Assembly: GCA_965220245.1 (NCBI GenBank)
Contig: CBDCPI010000006.1
Location: 186,001-250,000 of the forward strand
Direction of reading: 5' to 3'
From: CBDCPI01 sp965220245
GTDB lineage: Bacteria > Chloroflexota > Dehalococcoidia > Lucifugimonadales > UBA3495
DNA length: 64,000 bases
Part shown: piece after piece, positions 25,124 to 34,501 of the stretch
Layout of the letters: each line of letters opens with the position of its first letter
Numbering within the stretch: position 1 is the first letter of the stretch
Program-made: the position numbers and the translations under genes
The notes under the pieces: model-generated
Databases searched by the model: none
Seen by the model: the letters and a program-made list of their open reading frames with translations, nothing else
What the model was told of the DNA's origin: nothing

Positions 25124-26551
25124 TTATCCGATGGTTTCGGCAAGGGACTTGACCGATGCTAGCTCTGCCGAATCTGCGTCAGCGTCCTGCCATGCCTGGT
25201 TAACCGCATTAAGGGTAACTCGGGCGTCGTCCAACTGGCCCGTACTTTCTTGGGCTTGTGCCATGCGATATAGGTCTCTGGTGGTCTCTCTCTTCTTCAG
25301 CCGTGCTCGAAGCATGTCTTCCGCCTTATCGAACTGCTCCGCCCGAAGATATGCCTCCAGCAAGGTGTCTTCGAAGACTTCCCTCTGGGCGTGACTGCCG
25401 CCGATCCGGGCAAGCTGGGGGAAGACGGGTTCCAGTTGGGCGACTGCTTCGGCGTATTCGCCGTGGGCAAAGGCGCTGACCCCCTTAGCGATGGGAAGAC
25501 TTACCTCGGCCGCTATGGGATTTCCGGCATTGGCGGCCGCGCTGAGGCGGTCCATGAGTTGACTCAAACCGGCTTGGTCGCCACCCCCGGCAAAGGCCAG
25601 CGCGGCGTGAGCGTCCCGGAAAGCGGGGCCGGGACTAGTGGCGGCTGGCTTGGCTATGTCCCGCACCTCGTCCCAAGGGAAGGGAGGCATCCTACCGCCA
25701 TACATCTGCAACCGCCACATCAGAGCGGCGCTGTCATTTAGAGAGGTGGTGTTGCCGGCGACGACGGAAGGCCGAATGGTTGATTCGTATAAATCGAAAG
25801 CTCGCTGGTAATGGCCGGTAGCCAACTCGAACAGGGCTTGGTGCCAAGAGAGGTGGACGTGGTATTGGGCCCGGCGATCAAACCCGGGCAGCCAAGTGCC
25901 CAGAAAGCTAGTGCCGGTCAGGTTGTCTCCCATCTCGAAGTAGGAATGGGCGGCGGAATGGGCGGCGACGGCGTTGGTCGGCCGGACCGCCAGCGAACGT
26001 TGGGCTAGGTCCAAGGCCTCGTCTACCAGGCCTACTTCGTGGTGGGCGAAAGAGTTGGACCCGAGATAGGACCATTCATCCCCGTTCTCGCGCTCAACGC
26101 TCTTGGTAAGACGGAAGAGATGGTTCGGGAAATCAGGGATGCCAGCGCCGTCACAGCCCAAGGCATACAAACGTTGGGCCAGCCGGATCATGAAGATGTC
26201 CCTGGGGAACTCCTGCATGTGCTGGTGGATGATGGGCATGGCGTCAGGGCCGGAGCCGCCGGTCCAGATGCTGACCGCCTCGATTTGCTGTTGCTCCCGG
26301 CGGGAGATGCTCGCCGCCAACTCCCGGGCGCGGGCGCTGCTGCTTCTCGCTTCCGCTGGTTGCGCCTTCTGCATGTAGGTGAAGGCCAACAGAGCGTGAG
26401 GCAAAGCAAATCCTTCGTCGGCCTCGACCGCCTTCTGGAACCTTTCCTCGGGTCCGTAAGTGTTCTCCAACAAGAGGTCCATTCCTTCCACTAGCCATTC
26501 GACGGCGGTAGTGGAGCTTGTGCTCAATGGGAGGCCGAATCGGTCGTCCAT
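25124..26551 (-). CDS. TTC38-like tetratricopeptide repeat protein
   Basis: 475 residues from the ATG at 26551, which has AGGAGG 7 bases upstream; the open frame extends 47 codons further without a site. An all-helical protein with TPR-like units: VEWLVEGMDLLLENTYGPEERFQKAVEADEGFALPHALLAF, later HEVGLVDEALDLAQRSLAVRPTNAVAAHSAAHSYFEMGD, and C-terminal repeats (FDKAEDMLRARL). The arrangement and the SLNDSAALMWRLQMYGG block resemble the TTC38 family. No signal or TM is seen; probably a cytosolic scaffold or an enzyme of unknown activity. Confidence 0.75.
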   Translation of the reverse strand: MDDRFGLPLSTSSTTAVEWLVEGMDLLLENTYGPEERFQKAVEADEGFALPHALLAFTYMQKAQPAEARSSSARARELAASISRREQQQIEAVSIWTGGSGPDAMPIIHQHMQEFPRDIFMIRLAQRLYALGCDGAGIPDFPNHLFRLTKSVERENGDEWSYLGSNSFAHHEVGLVDEALDLAQRSLAVRPTNAVAAHSAAHSYFEMGDNLTGTSFLGTWLPGFDRRAQYHVHLSWHQALFELATGHYQRAFDLYESTIRPSVVAGNTTSLNDSAALMWRLQMYGGRMPPFPWDEVRDIAKPAATSPGPAFRDAHAALAFAGGGDQAGLSQLMDRLSAAANAGNPIAAEVSLPIAKGVSAFAHGEYAEAVAQLEPVFPQLARIGGSHAQREVFEDTLLEAYLRAEQFDKAEDMLRARLKKRETTRDLYRMAQAQESTGQLDDARVTLNAVNQAWQDADADSAELASVKSLAETIG

Positions 26552-27201
26552 TTCCTTTCCTCCTAAACTAAAGCCAAGGTGAAATGTACATATCGCCAGA
26601 ACGCCCTGTCGGTGCCCACCAGGTTGGGGCCTAAGGGTGATATGAGGTGCCGTAGAGTCCTTTCGATCCTCGTCAAAACCCCCGAAATGCACATCCCACC
26701 TTGGTATTGGTTTAGGAACAACGATGTGTGACCTACACTCGGATTTAGTCCCATCGGACCGGAGGGACTCACGTGTCTAATGAGACTGGATACGGGGATG
26801 CCCGCTATGGGGCTATTGAAGGGGAGTGTAATCTGGCCTGATTACGGTGTCAACGCGCCGGTCCAGCGATACCCAGGGCCTTTTAGTTGTCCAAGTTGTA
26901 ACTCAGCAAAGCTATACATTCCGCTCGCCCTGAGCGTAGCGCAGCGGAGTCGGAGGGGGTTGTCCACATTAAGGAGAACCCTTCGACAAGCTCAGGGTGA
27001 GCGGGAATGCCTGTCCCGAGCTTGTCGAAGGGGAGGCTTTGGTCCGAAAACTAAGACCCTGTTACTGGTACCTGCTCGATTGATTCGCCTAGCTCTTTCT
27101 TGCTATCCTTGGCGCAAGACGGCCGTTGCTGCCTTGATCGGGACAGCCCGCCTGAGGTGGCGCGGGCGGCGTTGACAGTCCTACTAATTAGGAGGATGAC
27201 C
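26552..27201. other. Long divergent leader region
   Basis: 650 bases between two divergent genes. Holds a family C repeat (26921-27033) and otherwise no recognisable gene or RNA. AGGAGG before 27202 and before 26551 marks the two gene starts. Confidence 0.5.
26921..27033. repeat. Family C repeat, copy 2
   Basis: CCGCTCGCCCTGAGCGTAGC at the left, CCTTCGACAAGCTCAGGGTG and GAGCTTGTCGAAGGGG at the right; the halves are complementary. Confidence 0.75.
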
Positions 27202-28620
27202 ATGCCCGATGCGAGGGTCGACACGATAGTTCGCGGTGGCCAAGTGGTCACGTCGTCGGAAGTCTACGATGCGTCCATCGCTATTTCCGGGGAGAAGATA
27301 GTGGCCTTGGGGCCGGAACAGCTATTGCCCCCCGCTGACAACTACATCGACGCCGAGGGCAAGCTGGTGTTGCCGGGCCTCATCGACAGTCACGTTCACT
27401 TGGACGGCCATGACGACTACGCCTTGGGCGCCAGAGCGGCGGCTTACGCCGGCTTGACCACCCTGGTCCCTTTCGGCACCTACGATATGGAACGGGAAGA
27501 AACTCTGCCTGCGGCCGTGCACCGCATCCGGGAGGAGGTGGAAGCCTCGGCGGTCGTCGACTTTGGCTTTCACTTCATCTTGCAGAACCGGCCCTACATC
27601 CTTAGCGGGCTCCGCCAGGCTATGGAGATGGGGGTCAAGTCGTACAAGATGTTTATGACCTACAAGAAGCGTCCAGGCCGGATGTGCGACGACGACTACA
27701 TTTGCCAGGCCATGGAGACGGTGGCTGCCGGCGGTGGGGTGCTCCAGCTTCACTGCGAGAGCGGCAACATAATCGAATATCTGGAGAATAAGCTGATCGC
27801 GGAAGGCCACATTCACCCTACCGATTTTCCCACCGCCTGTCCGGACTGGGCCGAGGAGGAAGCGATCAACCGGGCCATCCAGATGGGCGCTGCCACCAAA
27901 TGTCCTACCTACGTGGTCCATCTGAGCACCCAGCTCGGGTTGGAACGCATTAAGCAAGCCCAGTCTTTGGGCCAAGCGGTCTGGACCGAGACCTGCCCGC
28001 AATACTTGCTGCTGTCCGACGCCGAGATGGCCCATTACGGCCCGTTGGCCAAGATCGGCCCTCCCTTACGCCCCGAGGACGGCCCGGACCGGGACGCCCT
28101 GTGGCGTGGACTGGCCCAAGGCCACACGTCTATCGTTGCCAGCGACCACGCGCCCCATCCCCAGCACTTAAAACAGGTCGGTTGGAACAACATCTTCGTC
28201 ACACCCGAAGGCGCGTCGGTGCCCTTCGGGTCGCCCGGCGTTGAGACGATAGTTTCTCTGATGTACAGCGAGGGAGTGGTGAAGCGGGGACTGCCCATCT
28301 GGTGGCTGGCCCGGGTAATGTCGGAAAACCCGGCCCGCATCTTTGGTTTGTACCCCCGCAAGGGGACGATTCAGGTAGGGTCCGATGCCGATCTGCTGAT
28401 CATAGATCCCGCTGGCGACCGGGTGATTACCGCCAAGAACCACCTTAGCAACTCGGGGTATAGCTTGTTCGAGGGTTGGCAAGTAAGCGGCCGACCCTGG
28501 ATGACCCTGCTCCGAGGCAAGGTGCTATTGAACAACGGTGTGCTGGAACAGGACCCCGGATATGGGCGCTTCTTGGAGTGTACCGGTCCCCGGTCTCCCT
28601 TGGGCGGGCCGGTAATGTAG
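27202..28620 (+). CDS. Dihydropyrimidinase/hydantoinase-like amidohydrolase
   Basis: 472 residues from ATG 27202 (AGGAGG 6 bases upstream). A TIM-barrel metal hydrolase. Metal ligands: DSHVHLDG (HxH), the Lys in GVKSYKMFMTYK that is carboxylated in this family, LHCESG, VVHLST and SDHAPH. An N-terminal and C-terminal beta-sandwich flanks the barrel, as in dihydropyrimidinases. The likely reaction is hydrolysis of a cyclic amide (hydantoin, dihydropyrimidine or allantoin-like). No hydantoin racemase or carbamoylase is nearby, so the substrate is open. Confidence 0.83.
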   Translation: MPDARVDTIVRGGQVVTSSEVYDASIAISGEKIVALGPEQLLPPADNYIDAEGKLVLPGLIDSHVHLDGHDDYALGARAAAYAGLTTLVPFGTYDMEREETLPAAVHRIREEVEASAVVDFGFHFILQNRPYILSGLRQAMEMGVKSYKMFMTYKKRPGRMCDDDYICQAMETVAAGGGVLQLHCESGNIIEYLENKLIAEGHIHPTDFPTACPDWAEEEAINRAIQMGAATKCPTYVVHLSTQLGLERIKQAQSLGQAVWTETCPQYLLLSDAEMAHYGPLAKIGPPLRPEDGPDRDALWRGLAQGHTSIVASDHAPHPQHLKQVGWNNIFVTPEGASVPFGSPGVETIVSLMYSEGVVKRGLPIWWLARVMSENPARIFGLYPRKGTIQVGSDADLLIIDPAGDRVITAKNHLSNSGYSLFEGWQVSGRPWMTLLRGKVLLNNGVLEQDPGYGRFLECTGPRSPLGGPVM

Positions 28621-28641
28621 GCCGCGTATACCGCTTGAGGG

Positions 28642-28794
28642 CTAGTATTACAACGACGGTTCACAAGAATAGGACCTTGAGGACTTCTTCATGGCGACCT
28701 GCCCACATGCTTGACAGCTTGGTTGCCTTGCCTTCCGCGGCGTGATTTCCGGCCAATGCCTGACCAAATTGAGGAAGCGTCGTTGTAATACTAG
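28642..28794. mobile_element. MITE-like element with perfect 17-bp inverted ends
   Basis: CTAGTATTACAACGACG (28642-28658) and its exact complement (28778-28794) enclose 119 bases with no coding potential. The outer flanks share GAGG. Size and structure fit a miniature inverted-repeat element; no full-length parent is in the window. Confidence 0.6.
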
Positions 28795-28876
28795 GAGGAT
28801 GTTTTTAAAAGTCCCTTCTCCTTGGGGAGAAGGTTAGGCCTGTCCTGAGCTTGTCGAAGGGATGAAGGGATAGGGG
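28795..28876. repeat. Family A-like repeat, copy 3
   Basis: Starts GAGGATGTTTTTAAAAG, then CCCTTCTCCTTGGGGAGAAGG and a CCTGAGCTTGTCGAAGGG part shared with family C. It touches the MITE-like element. Confidence 0.6.
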
Positions 28877-28941
28877 CGCCGCGATCAGCGAGTCGCAGGC
28901 GCCCCATTTGGCATCTGATGGCGTTGGGCTTCGGAGAAGGG

Positions 28942-29970
28942 TTACTTGAACTCGGGCATCACCTTTTCAGCGATCAGCCGAACGGAGTTGGCTACCCGGT
29001 CACTGGGTATCTGGCCGCCGTAATTCACTTCCATTACCATGCCGGTAATGCCCAGTTTCTCCCGGTACTCTTGGATCCGGTCGATGACCTCCTCTGGCGT
29101 GCCGTACATGACCCGGTTCTTGAGGATCTCGCTGTAGGGAGCGTTGGCCGCGCTGAGCAGGCGGGTCCTACCCTCCTCACTGGCGATACTCTTGATTAGC
29201 TCCCGGGCGGCGTATTGAATGGCGTGCCTGGTGCTGGCCTCGGGTTCGTCGGAGGCCTTGCTCGATTCCTCGGCCACGTAGGCCGGGATACGCAGAGAGA
29301 CCTCCCCGGGACCGGTGTGTCCAGCCTCGTGCCGGGCGTCCCAGTACAAAGACAGGCGCTCTTGAAGCTGGGGGATCGGCGTATTGGCGCTGACAAAGAT
29401 GTGATGCCCCAATTTCCCGGCCAGAGAGAAGGTGTCTTCGCTGGCAACCGCTATGCGGGTTGGCGGATGCGGTTCCTGGTAGGGTTTGGGCACCACGGTG
29501 ACGTCTTGATAGGAGTAGTGCTCCCCTTGGAAGGAGAACTGGTCCTGTTTCCAGGCGGACATAATGACCTCAAGCGCCTCCAGAAACCGGGGGCGGCTCT
29601 CGGTGTAGGGTACGTTGTAGCCTTCATAGTACTTGGTCAGACCGCTGCGCCCGATGCCGAACTCGAACCGGCCCTTACTAACGTGATCGACGGTGGCCGC
29701 TTCCTCGGCAACCCGTAGGGGGTTGGTTAAGGGCAGCACTTGGACCGCCAGTCCAATCCGTATCTTGCTGGTGCGGGCGGCAATGGCGCTGGAGAGCACC
29801 ATGGGCGAAGCCAACACCGACCGGTCGGGGCTGAAGTGGTGCTCGGCCAGCCAAATAGAGTCAATACCCAGGTTCTCCGCCTCGACAACCTGGGAGAACG
29901 ATTCGTCAAACGCCTCCGGCTGGCTCATGCCTTGGCGGACGTGAAAGTCCGTAAACGTCCCGAAGTCCAT
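28942..29970 (-). CDS. Luciferase-like (LLM) flavin monooxygenase 1
   Basis: 342 residues. A TIM barrel of the bacterial luciferase superfamily: FDESFSQVVEAENLGIDSIWLAEHHF, then SKIRIGLAVQVLPLTNPLRVAEEAATVDHVSKGRFEFGIGRS and YGTPEEVIDRIQEYREKLGITGMVMEVNYGG. It binds reduced FMN or F420 and inserts oxygen or transfers hydride; sequence alone does not fix the substrate. A second family member lies about 170 bases upstream on the same strand, with a family C repeat between. Confidence 0.87.
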   Translation of the reverse strand: MDFGTFTDFHVRQGMSQPEAFDESFSQVVEAENLGIDSIWLAEHHFSPDRSVLASPMVLSSAIAARTSKIRIGLAVQVLPLTNPLRVAEEAATVDHVSKGRFEFGIGRSGLTKYYEGYNVPYTESRPRFLEALEVIMSAWKQDQFSFQGEHYSYQDVTVVPKPYQEPHPPTRIAVASEDTFSLAGKLGHHIFVSANTPIPQLQERLSLYWDARHEAGHTGPGEVSLRIPAYVAEESSKASDEPEASTRHAIQYAARELIKSIASEEGRTRLLSAANAPYSEILKNRVMYGTPEEVIDRIQEYREKLGITGMVMEVNYGGQIPSDRVANSVRLIAEKVMPEFK

Positions 29971-30023
29971 TATCTTCTCCCCTGATGTATTGTTCCTATA
30001 ATTCTTGCCGTAAAGCCAATTTT

Positions 30024-30126
30024 CCGCTCACCCTGAGCGGAGCGGAACGAAGTGGAGCTCAGTCGAGGGGTATTCTCAAGCGTGGACGGTCCTTCGACTG
30101 CGCTGCGCTTCGCTCAGGATGAGCGG
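30024..30126. repeat. Family C repeat, copy 3
   Basis: CCGCTCACCCTGAGCGGAGC at the left and GCTCAGGATGAGCGG at the right, forming a long imperfect hairpin between the two LLM genes. Confidence 0.75.
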
Positions 30127-30141
30127 TCTGAAGCTCCGCGC

Positions 30142-31230
30142 TCAGGCCACCGGCGCTTCCTGGAAATGGGGCATAACCTGGGTGGCGAAAAGCTCGATGG
30201 ACCGCATTACTTTCTCATGGGGCAGCCCGGGGAACCCAAAAGCGCCGAAGACGTGATTGATGCCCGCGGCTTGGGTCTCTTTCAGGCGTTCGATGACCAC
30301 CTCCGGCGTTCCCCGGAGGGGCGGTAGCCCGGCGTGGCCCGGATCGTCCCGCCGGTCCCGGTCTTGTTGCCGGTTGGCCCAGTGCTCGTAGCCCGGAGGG
30401 ATGTTGCCGTTGGCGTCAATCGGCATACCGATGGCCGCGCCGTTGGTGCCCACCGAACGCAGGATGCGAGAGGAGAAGTCCTCAAGCCCAACGGGGTCGC
30501 GCTCGGCCTCTTCCATGGTGGGGGCCACGTATATCGCCTTGGACATGGGCGGGTCCAGATGGGCATGGGGATGCTTGAACTGGTCCATTTTGTCGCGCCA
30601 GCTTTGAATCACTTGAGGCGCTTGGCCCAGGATGTCGGTGGGGCCGCCAGCGATCACCTGTATCCGGCGGCTGGCAGCAAACTCGATGCTGGCCGGGCTG
30701 GTGCTGACGGCTTGGAACAAGGGTGGATAAGGTTGTTGCAGCGGCTTCGGCAGCACCCACAGGTCGTCTACATTGGTGTACTTCCCATGATAGGTCAGCC
30801 GATCCTCGGTCCACGCCTTGATGATCACGTCCACTGCCTCGGTGAACCGCTCCCGGCTCTCGTTGATGTCTACACCGACCCCGTCGAACTCTTGGCGTTG
30901 ATACCCGGCGCCGATGCCAAAGTTGAGGCGTCCTCCGCTAAGCACATCCACCATCGCCGCTTCTTCGGCCACCAAGACCGGGTTGTGCAAGGGAAGGACC
31001 ACCACTGCGGTGCCGATGCGGACGTGCTTGGTTCGCGCGGCGACTTGTCCCAAGAAGGACCAGACCCCGGACACCAGCCCGTGGCGGGAAAACCGGTGCT
31101 CGCCGACCCACACCTCGTCTAAACCCAACTGGTCGGCCAATTCGATTTGCTCTAGAGACTCGTTTAGAGATTGCTCCTGGGTCTTGCTTTCATGCCAAGG
31201 CACGATAGTAAATAGACCAAATTTCATCAT
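30142..31230 (-). CDS. Luciferase-like (LLM) flavin monooxygenase 2
   Basis: 362 residues from ATG 31230 (ATG 31227 next to it is equally possible; GGGGG lies 4-7 bases upstream). Barrel motifs: FGLFTIVPWHE, ELADQLGLDEVWVGEHRFSRHG, HVRIGTAVVVLPLHNPVLVAEEAAMVDVLSGGRLNFGIGAGYQ. It shares the general plan of the other two LLM proteins here but is clearly a separate paralogue, not a recent duplicate. The substrate is unknown. Confidence 0.87.
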   Translation of the reverse strand: MMKFGLFTIVPWHESKTQEQSLNESLEQIELADQLGLDEVWVGEHRFSRHGLVSGVWSFLGQVAARTKHVRIGTAVVVLPLHNPVLVAEEAAMVDVLSGGRLNFGIGAGYQRQEFDGVGVDINESRERFTEAVDVIIKAWTEDRLTYHGKYTNVDDLWVLPKPLQQPYPPLFQAVSTSPASIEFAASRRIQVIAGGPTDILGQAPQVIQSWRDKMDQFKHPHAHLDPPMSKAIYVAPTMEEAERDPVGLEDFSSRILRSVGTNGAAIGMPIDANGNIPPGYEHWANRQQDRDRRDDPGHAGLPPLRGTPEVVIERLKETQAAGINHVFGAFGFPGLPHEKVMRSIELFATQVMPHFQEAPVA

Positions 31231-31553
31231 AGACCCCCGGTATTGGTGGACTTGCCCGGCGTCTGCGCCCAAGCGTCTAATTCCAATGGAAGGCTGCTAA
31301 GCGCCGCCGTGCCTCTCTATACTGCGGGCAGCATACAACAACCGCAATGCCGATTCAAGGCAGAACGGCTGTAGCCTAGGGCGTTTGGTTCTCCGACAAT
31401 AAAAAACCCTCTCCCATTGGGAGAGGGTAGCGCAGTTGGCCGGTTCTGGTGAATATTCGCCGCAACCAGGACCGGGGGCGTCAGGAATCACTTCCCTTCT
31501 TTCAGTTTATTTTTTAGGCGCCAGGTAACAGTCGCCCGGTGAAAGCCGAAGGT
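31231..31553. other. Gap between the LLM gene and the nuclease-like gene
   Basis: Holds the terminator at 31399-31428. No gene or family B/C repeat seen in the rest. Confidence 0.5.
31399..31428 (-). terminator. Intrinsic terminator of the nuclease-like gene
   Basis: ACCCTCTCCC / GGGAGAGGGT stem (10 bp, loop ATT), followed on the minus strand by TTTTTATT. The stem matches the family A hairpin core, so a dispersed repeat may serve here as terminator. Confidence 0.75.
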
Positions 31554-32288
31554 TCAGCCAGCTCTGACGTATAGAGCTTGTGGATTGTTATGGCCCTCTC
31601 TGTAACCCCCGTCGACAAACATAACCGGGATGGGGGGGTCGTAAAACCCGTCCCAAACTACAAATTGGGTGTCAACTTGGCCTAGTAAAACATTCCTTAG
31701 GTTTCCTTCGGCCTTGCTGATGTGGACGTAGAAATTTTCGCCACGGCTAGGACATCTGATGAACCCGAAGCCCCTCTCTTGGTTGTACCGGAATAGCTCT
31801 CCGGTGAGCAGGTTCTCCGGCTCACTTACCGCAACTCTGCTCGATGCGACCGCCCGGAGGTTCCGAGTGTTTTCCTCCAGATCGAAGAATTCGTAGGAGA
31901 GGTCGCTCTCGATGCGAATGCCAGTCACTTTAATATCTTTGTCTTGGTATTGTTTGCCAAAAGTAAGGGCTCCCAAGGCGAAATAGGCAACCGTTGCTGC
32001 CCCATCCAGGTCAGCTTGGGGGGATATTTCGATGAACACGCTCTTGGGTACTACCTTCCCTTGCTGATGGATTCTCAAGAATTCGCTCTGCTTCCTAACA
32101 TCATCGTCCTTCAGTGTAACCTGAATGCCGATGGGGTTGGTGAAGAAGGTATCCCTGAATCTGGTGATGGTAAAGTCAATCTTATAACTGTGATCGAAAT
32201 TTGGATCATATGCAATGTCGCACCATGTTCCAAGCCTTGTCCGGAGCCGCTCTTCAAAGTCCTTTCCGCTTATTCGTCTTGTAGCCAC
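31554..32288 (-). CDS. PD-(D/E)XK-like domain fused to a cold-shock domain
   Basis: 244 residues, not a family I can name. Residues 1-130 have the look of a restriction-endonuclease fold: DFEERLRTRLG, then KIDFTITRF with an Asp, then NPIGIQVTLKD and a KSVFIEI strand. The usual E-x-K is replaced by Q-V-T, as in the QxK/Q-type variants. Residues about 163-230 are a cold-shock domain (TGELFRYNQERGFGFIRC, ENFYVHISKAEG) with RNP1-like GFGFI and RNP2-like FYVHI, which binds single-stranded nucleic acid. It stands alone between gaps and ends at a terminator. Cleavage activity is a hypothesis. Confidence 0.6.
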   Translation of the reverse strand: MATRRISGKDFEERLRTRLGTWCDIAYDPNFDHSYKIDFTITRFRDTFFTNPIGIQVTLKDDDVRKQSEFLRIHQQGKVVPKSVFIEISPQADLDGAATVAYFALGALTFGKQYQDKDIKVTGIRIESDLSYEFFDLEENTRNLRAVASSRVAVSEPENLLTGELFRYNQERGFGFIRCPSRGENFYVHISKAEGNLRNVLLGQVDTQFVVWDGFYDPPIPVMFVDGGYREGHNNPQALYVRAG

Positions 32289-32539
32289 AGACTCTCTCCT
32301 TTCCAGTCTGAAAGAGAAGAAACCCCTGTAGAATCCCCCTTCCTATATGATTGTTAAAGTGCCGGCCACTGCGCCGAGCCCTATTCTAGCAACTATGAGC
32401 CTTATGTCAATTGGGATGATTGCACACTCAGCAGGGCCTTTGATGTACCTGTATTAGCGGTCCCCGTCAAAGGAAATGTAGCTTAGCGCTCTCAATAGAG
32501 AGGTAATTGTAACGAGACAGGAGGCTAGGAAGTAATGCA

Positions 32540-32890
32540 GTGGCCTTCATCGTAGCTGATTCGGGAGAACTCGGGACGGCCACCCTTTTTATCCTTCTGA
32601 CCTTTGTAGCAGCAGTTTGCCCCTTCGGGTTACTCCTCTCTATAATCGCGGTGTTTTGGGCCGTTGTTTTTACTTGGATTGGCATCGGCTGGCTTCGCAG
32701 TCACGGCAAGAATTGGCGAAAGGGTCTGCGGCTGGCCGTTAAAGTCGTCGGCATAATCGCGCTCTTGGGAGCACTGGCCTACGGGATAGTTTCCGCCGTA
32801 GCCGCCTTTCATCCGCCGGGGAGTAAGCCCGACTTGCCGAGCCCCCAGTTTACCCATCTCTGGCCATCCGGTCTGTCCGAATCCGTGTGA
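32540..32890 (+). CDS. Small three-TM membrane protein
   Basis: 116 residues. Hydrophobic spans at about 12-31, 33-52 and 66-90, with a basic loop (RSHGKNWRKGLR) between the second and third, so that loop probably faces the cytosol. The C-terminus is Pro-rich. No family recognised. The start region is not well supported by a ribosome site (GAGG about 17 bases upstream), so this could begin a little further in. Confidence 0.45.
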   Translation: MAFIVADSGELGTATLFILLTFVAAVCPFGLLLSIIAVFWAVVFTWIGIGWLRSHGKNWRKGLRLAVKVVGIIALLGALAYGIVSAVAAFHPPGSKPDLPSPQFTHLWPSGLSESV

Positions 32891-32941
32891 GGCCCAAGGT
32901 CTTTTAATGCTCGGTGAAAACCGGAAGCCGCCCTCCGGCAG

Positions 32942-33044
32942 ATGTCATTCTGAGCCGCTTTGCGGCGAAGAATCTAAAATCCTTGGCGGTTAAACCGTTC
33001 TCCCGGCAAGGATTTTAGACCCCTCGCTCCGCTCGGGGTGACAG
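32942..33044. repeat. Family B repeat, copy 2
   Basis: TGTCATTCTGAGCCGCTTTG, AAGAATCTAAAATCCTTGG and, inverted, GCAAGGATTTTAGACCC and GGGTGACAG. It lies between convergent genes. Confidence 0.8.
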
Positions 33045-33100
33045 GGGTGACATCGGGGTGGCAATTGAAATACCCCTGAAATACCCCGGTATGAGGCCAA

Positions 33101-34501
33101 CTAGATGGGCGGTCTTCGGCGGCGCCACTCATTGGCTTGTTCGTAGGCGTAAGCCACGTTCAGGACGGTTTGCTCGGCAAAGGGCCTGCCGCCAATCTGG
33201 AGCCCGATGGGAAGGTCCTCGGCGGTGAAGCCGCAGCAAATGCTGGCCGAGGGGATGCTGCCCAAGGCGAATGCGGTGGTCAGCAAGTAGGGAATGCGGT
33301 TGGCTTTGTCCTTGGCATTGATCACCGGGTCGGGCACTACTGGTTGGGCAGCCACCCCGGCGGTGGGGACCGCCAGCACGTCAACCTTTTGCAGAGCGTC
33401 CAGTATTTCCTGCCGGAGCAGGGAGCGGAGCTTCTGGGCTTTATAGTAAGCGTTGCCGGGAATAAGACTTCCCGTCAAGAAGCCGATGCGGTTGTCGTGA
33501 TTTATTTCCTGCAAGTGGTTAAGTAGCAGATTCCGGTAGTTGGTGGGCGCTTCGACCCGGAGCCCCGCAGAAATGGTCCCGGCGTGGGCGGTCAAGGGGA
33601 TCGACAGTTCCTCTACGGAAGCGCCCAACTCACTCAGCCCGTTTACGGCAAGAGAAACTGCGTCCCGGACTTCCGAAGTCACTTCCTCGGAGTACAGCAT
33701 CTCTTGGACTACACCCACTCGTAGCCCTCGAATGTTGTCGGTCAAACCCTGGCGATAGTCGGGCACCGGCAGGTCGGCGGTGTAAGGGTCCTTGGGGTCG
33801 CGGCCGGCAATGGCTTGCAGGGTAATCGCGCAGTCCTCGACCGTGCGAGAGATGGGGCCGATTTGGTCCATCGACCAAACTCCCGGCATTACTCCGTAGC
33901 GGCTGACCCGGCCCCAAGTGGGCCGCAGGCCCATCAGGCCGCACCAGGTTGCCGGAAACCGGACGGAACCGCCGGTATCCTCGCCCAGGGACGTAGCGCA
34001 CAGAAAAGCGGCGGTGGCCGCCCCGGAGCCGCTGCTGGAGCCGCCGGTATAGCGGTCCAGGTTCCAAGGGTTGCGGGCGGTCTCGTAGCCGTGAGAAAGG
34101 CCGGTGGTGGCGAACTCGGTCATGTTCAGCTTGCCCAGCAGCACCGCCCCGGCGGACTTCAGGTTGGCGATTACGGTGGCGTCTTCGGTGGGGACGACAT
34201 CGTTGAATATGGGACTGCCTCCGGTGGTGCGGATGCCAGCGGTGTATACTTGGTCTTTCACCGCCACCGGCACGCCGTGCATCGCGCCCAAGTCTTCACC
34301 GCGCGCCAAGGCTTGGTCCGCGGCCTGGGCGGCTTGCAGCGCCTCTTCCCGGGCCACGGTCAGGTAGGCATACAGCTTGCTGTTGAGGTTGTCGATTCGC
34401 TCCAAGTAGGCTTCCACCGCCTCCACTGAGGATACTTCCCGTTGCTTAATGGCTTCGGATAACTGGGAGGCGGATAGGAAAGGAATGTCGGCTTTGTCCA
34501 T
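33101..34501 (-). CDS. Amidase signature enzyme (GatA-like)
   Basis: 466 residues. Ser-cisSer-Lys amidohydrolase: Lys82 in GVPVAVKDQV, the serine cluster GGSSSGSGAATAA (155-159) and nucleophile Ser179 in GEDTGGSVRFPA. The full amidase fold is present through the C-terminal GLQIGGRPFAEQTVL. It could be the A subunit of Asp/Glu-tRNA amidotransferase, but no gatB or gatC is adjacent and the neighbours are catabolic, so a stand-alone amidase acting on small amides is more likely. It is divergent from the deaminase-like gene upstream. Confidence 0.85.
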   Translation of the reverse strand: MDKADIPFLSASQLSEAIKQREVSSVEAVEAYLERIDNLNSKLYAYLTVAREEALQAAQAADQALARGEDLGAMHGVPVAVKDQVYTAGIRTTGGSPIFNDVVPTEDATVIANLKSAGAVLLGKLNMTEFATTGLSHGYETARNPWNLDRYTGGSSSGSGAATAAFLCATSLGEDTGGSVRFPATWCGLMGLRPTWGRVSRYGVMPGVWSMDQIGPISRTVEDCAITLQAIAGRDPKDPYTADLPVPDYRQGLTDNIRGLRVGVVQEMLYSEEVTSEVRDAVSLAVNGLSELGASVEELSIPLTAHAGTISAGLRVEAPTNYRNLLLNHLQEINHDNRIGFLTGSLIPGNAYYKAQKLRSLLRQEILDALQKVDVLAVPTAGVAAQPVVPDPVINAKDKANRIPYLLTTAFALGSIPSASICCGFTAEDLPIGLQIGGRPFAEQTVLNVAYAYEQANEWRRRRPPI

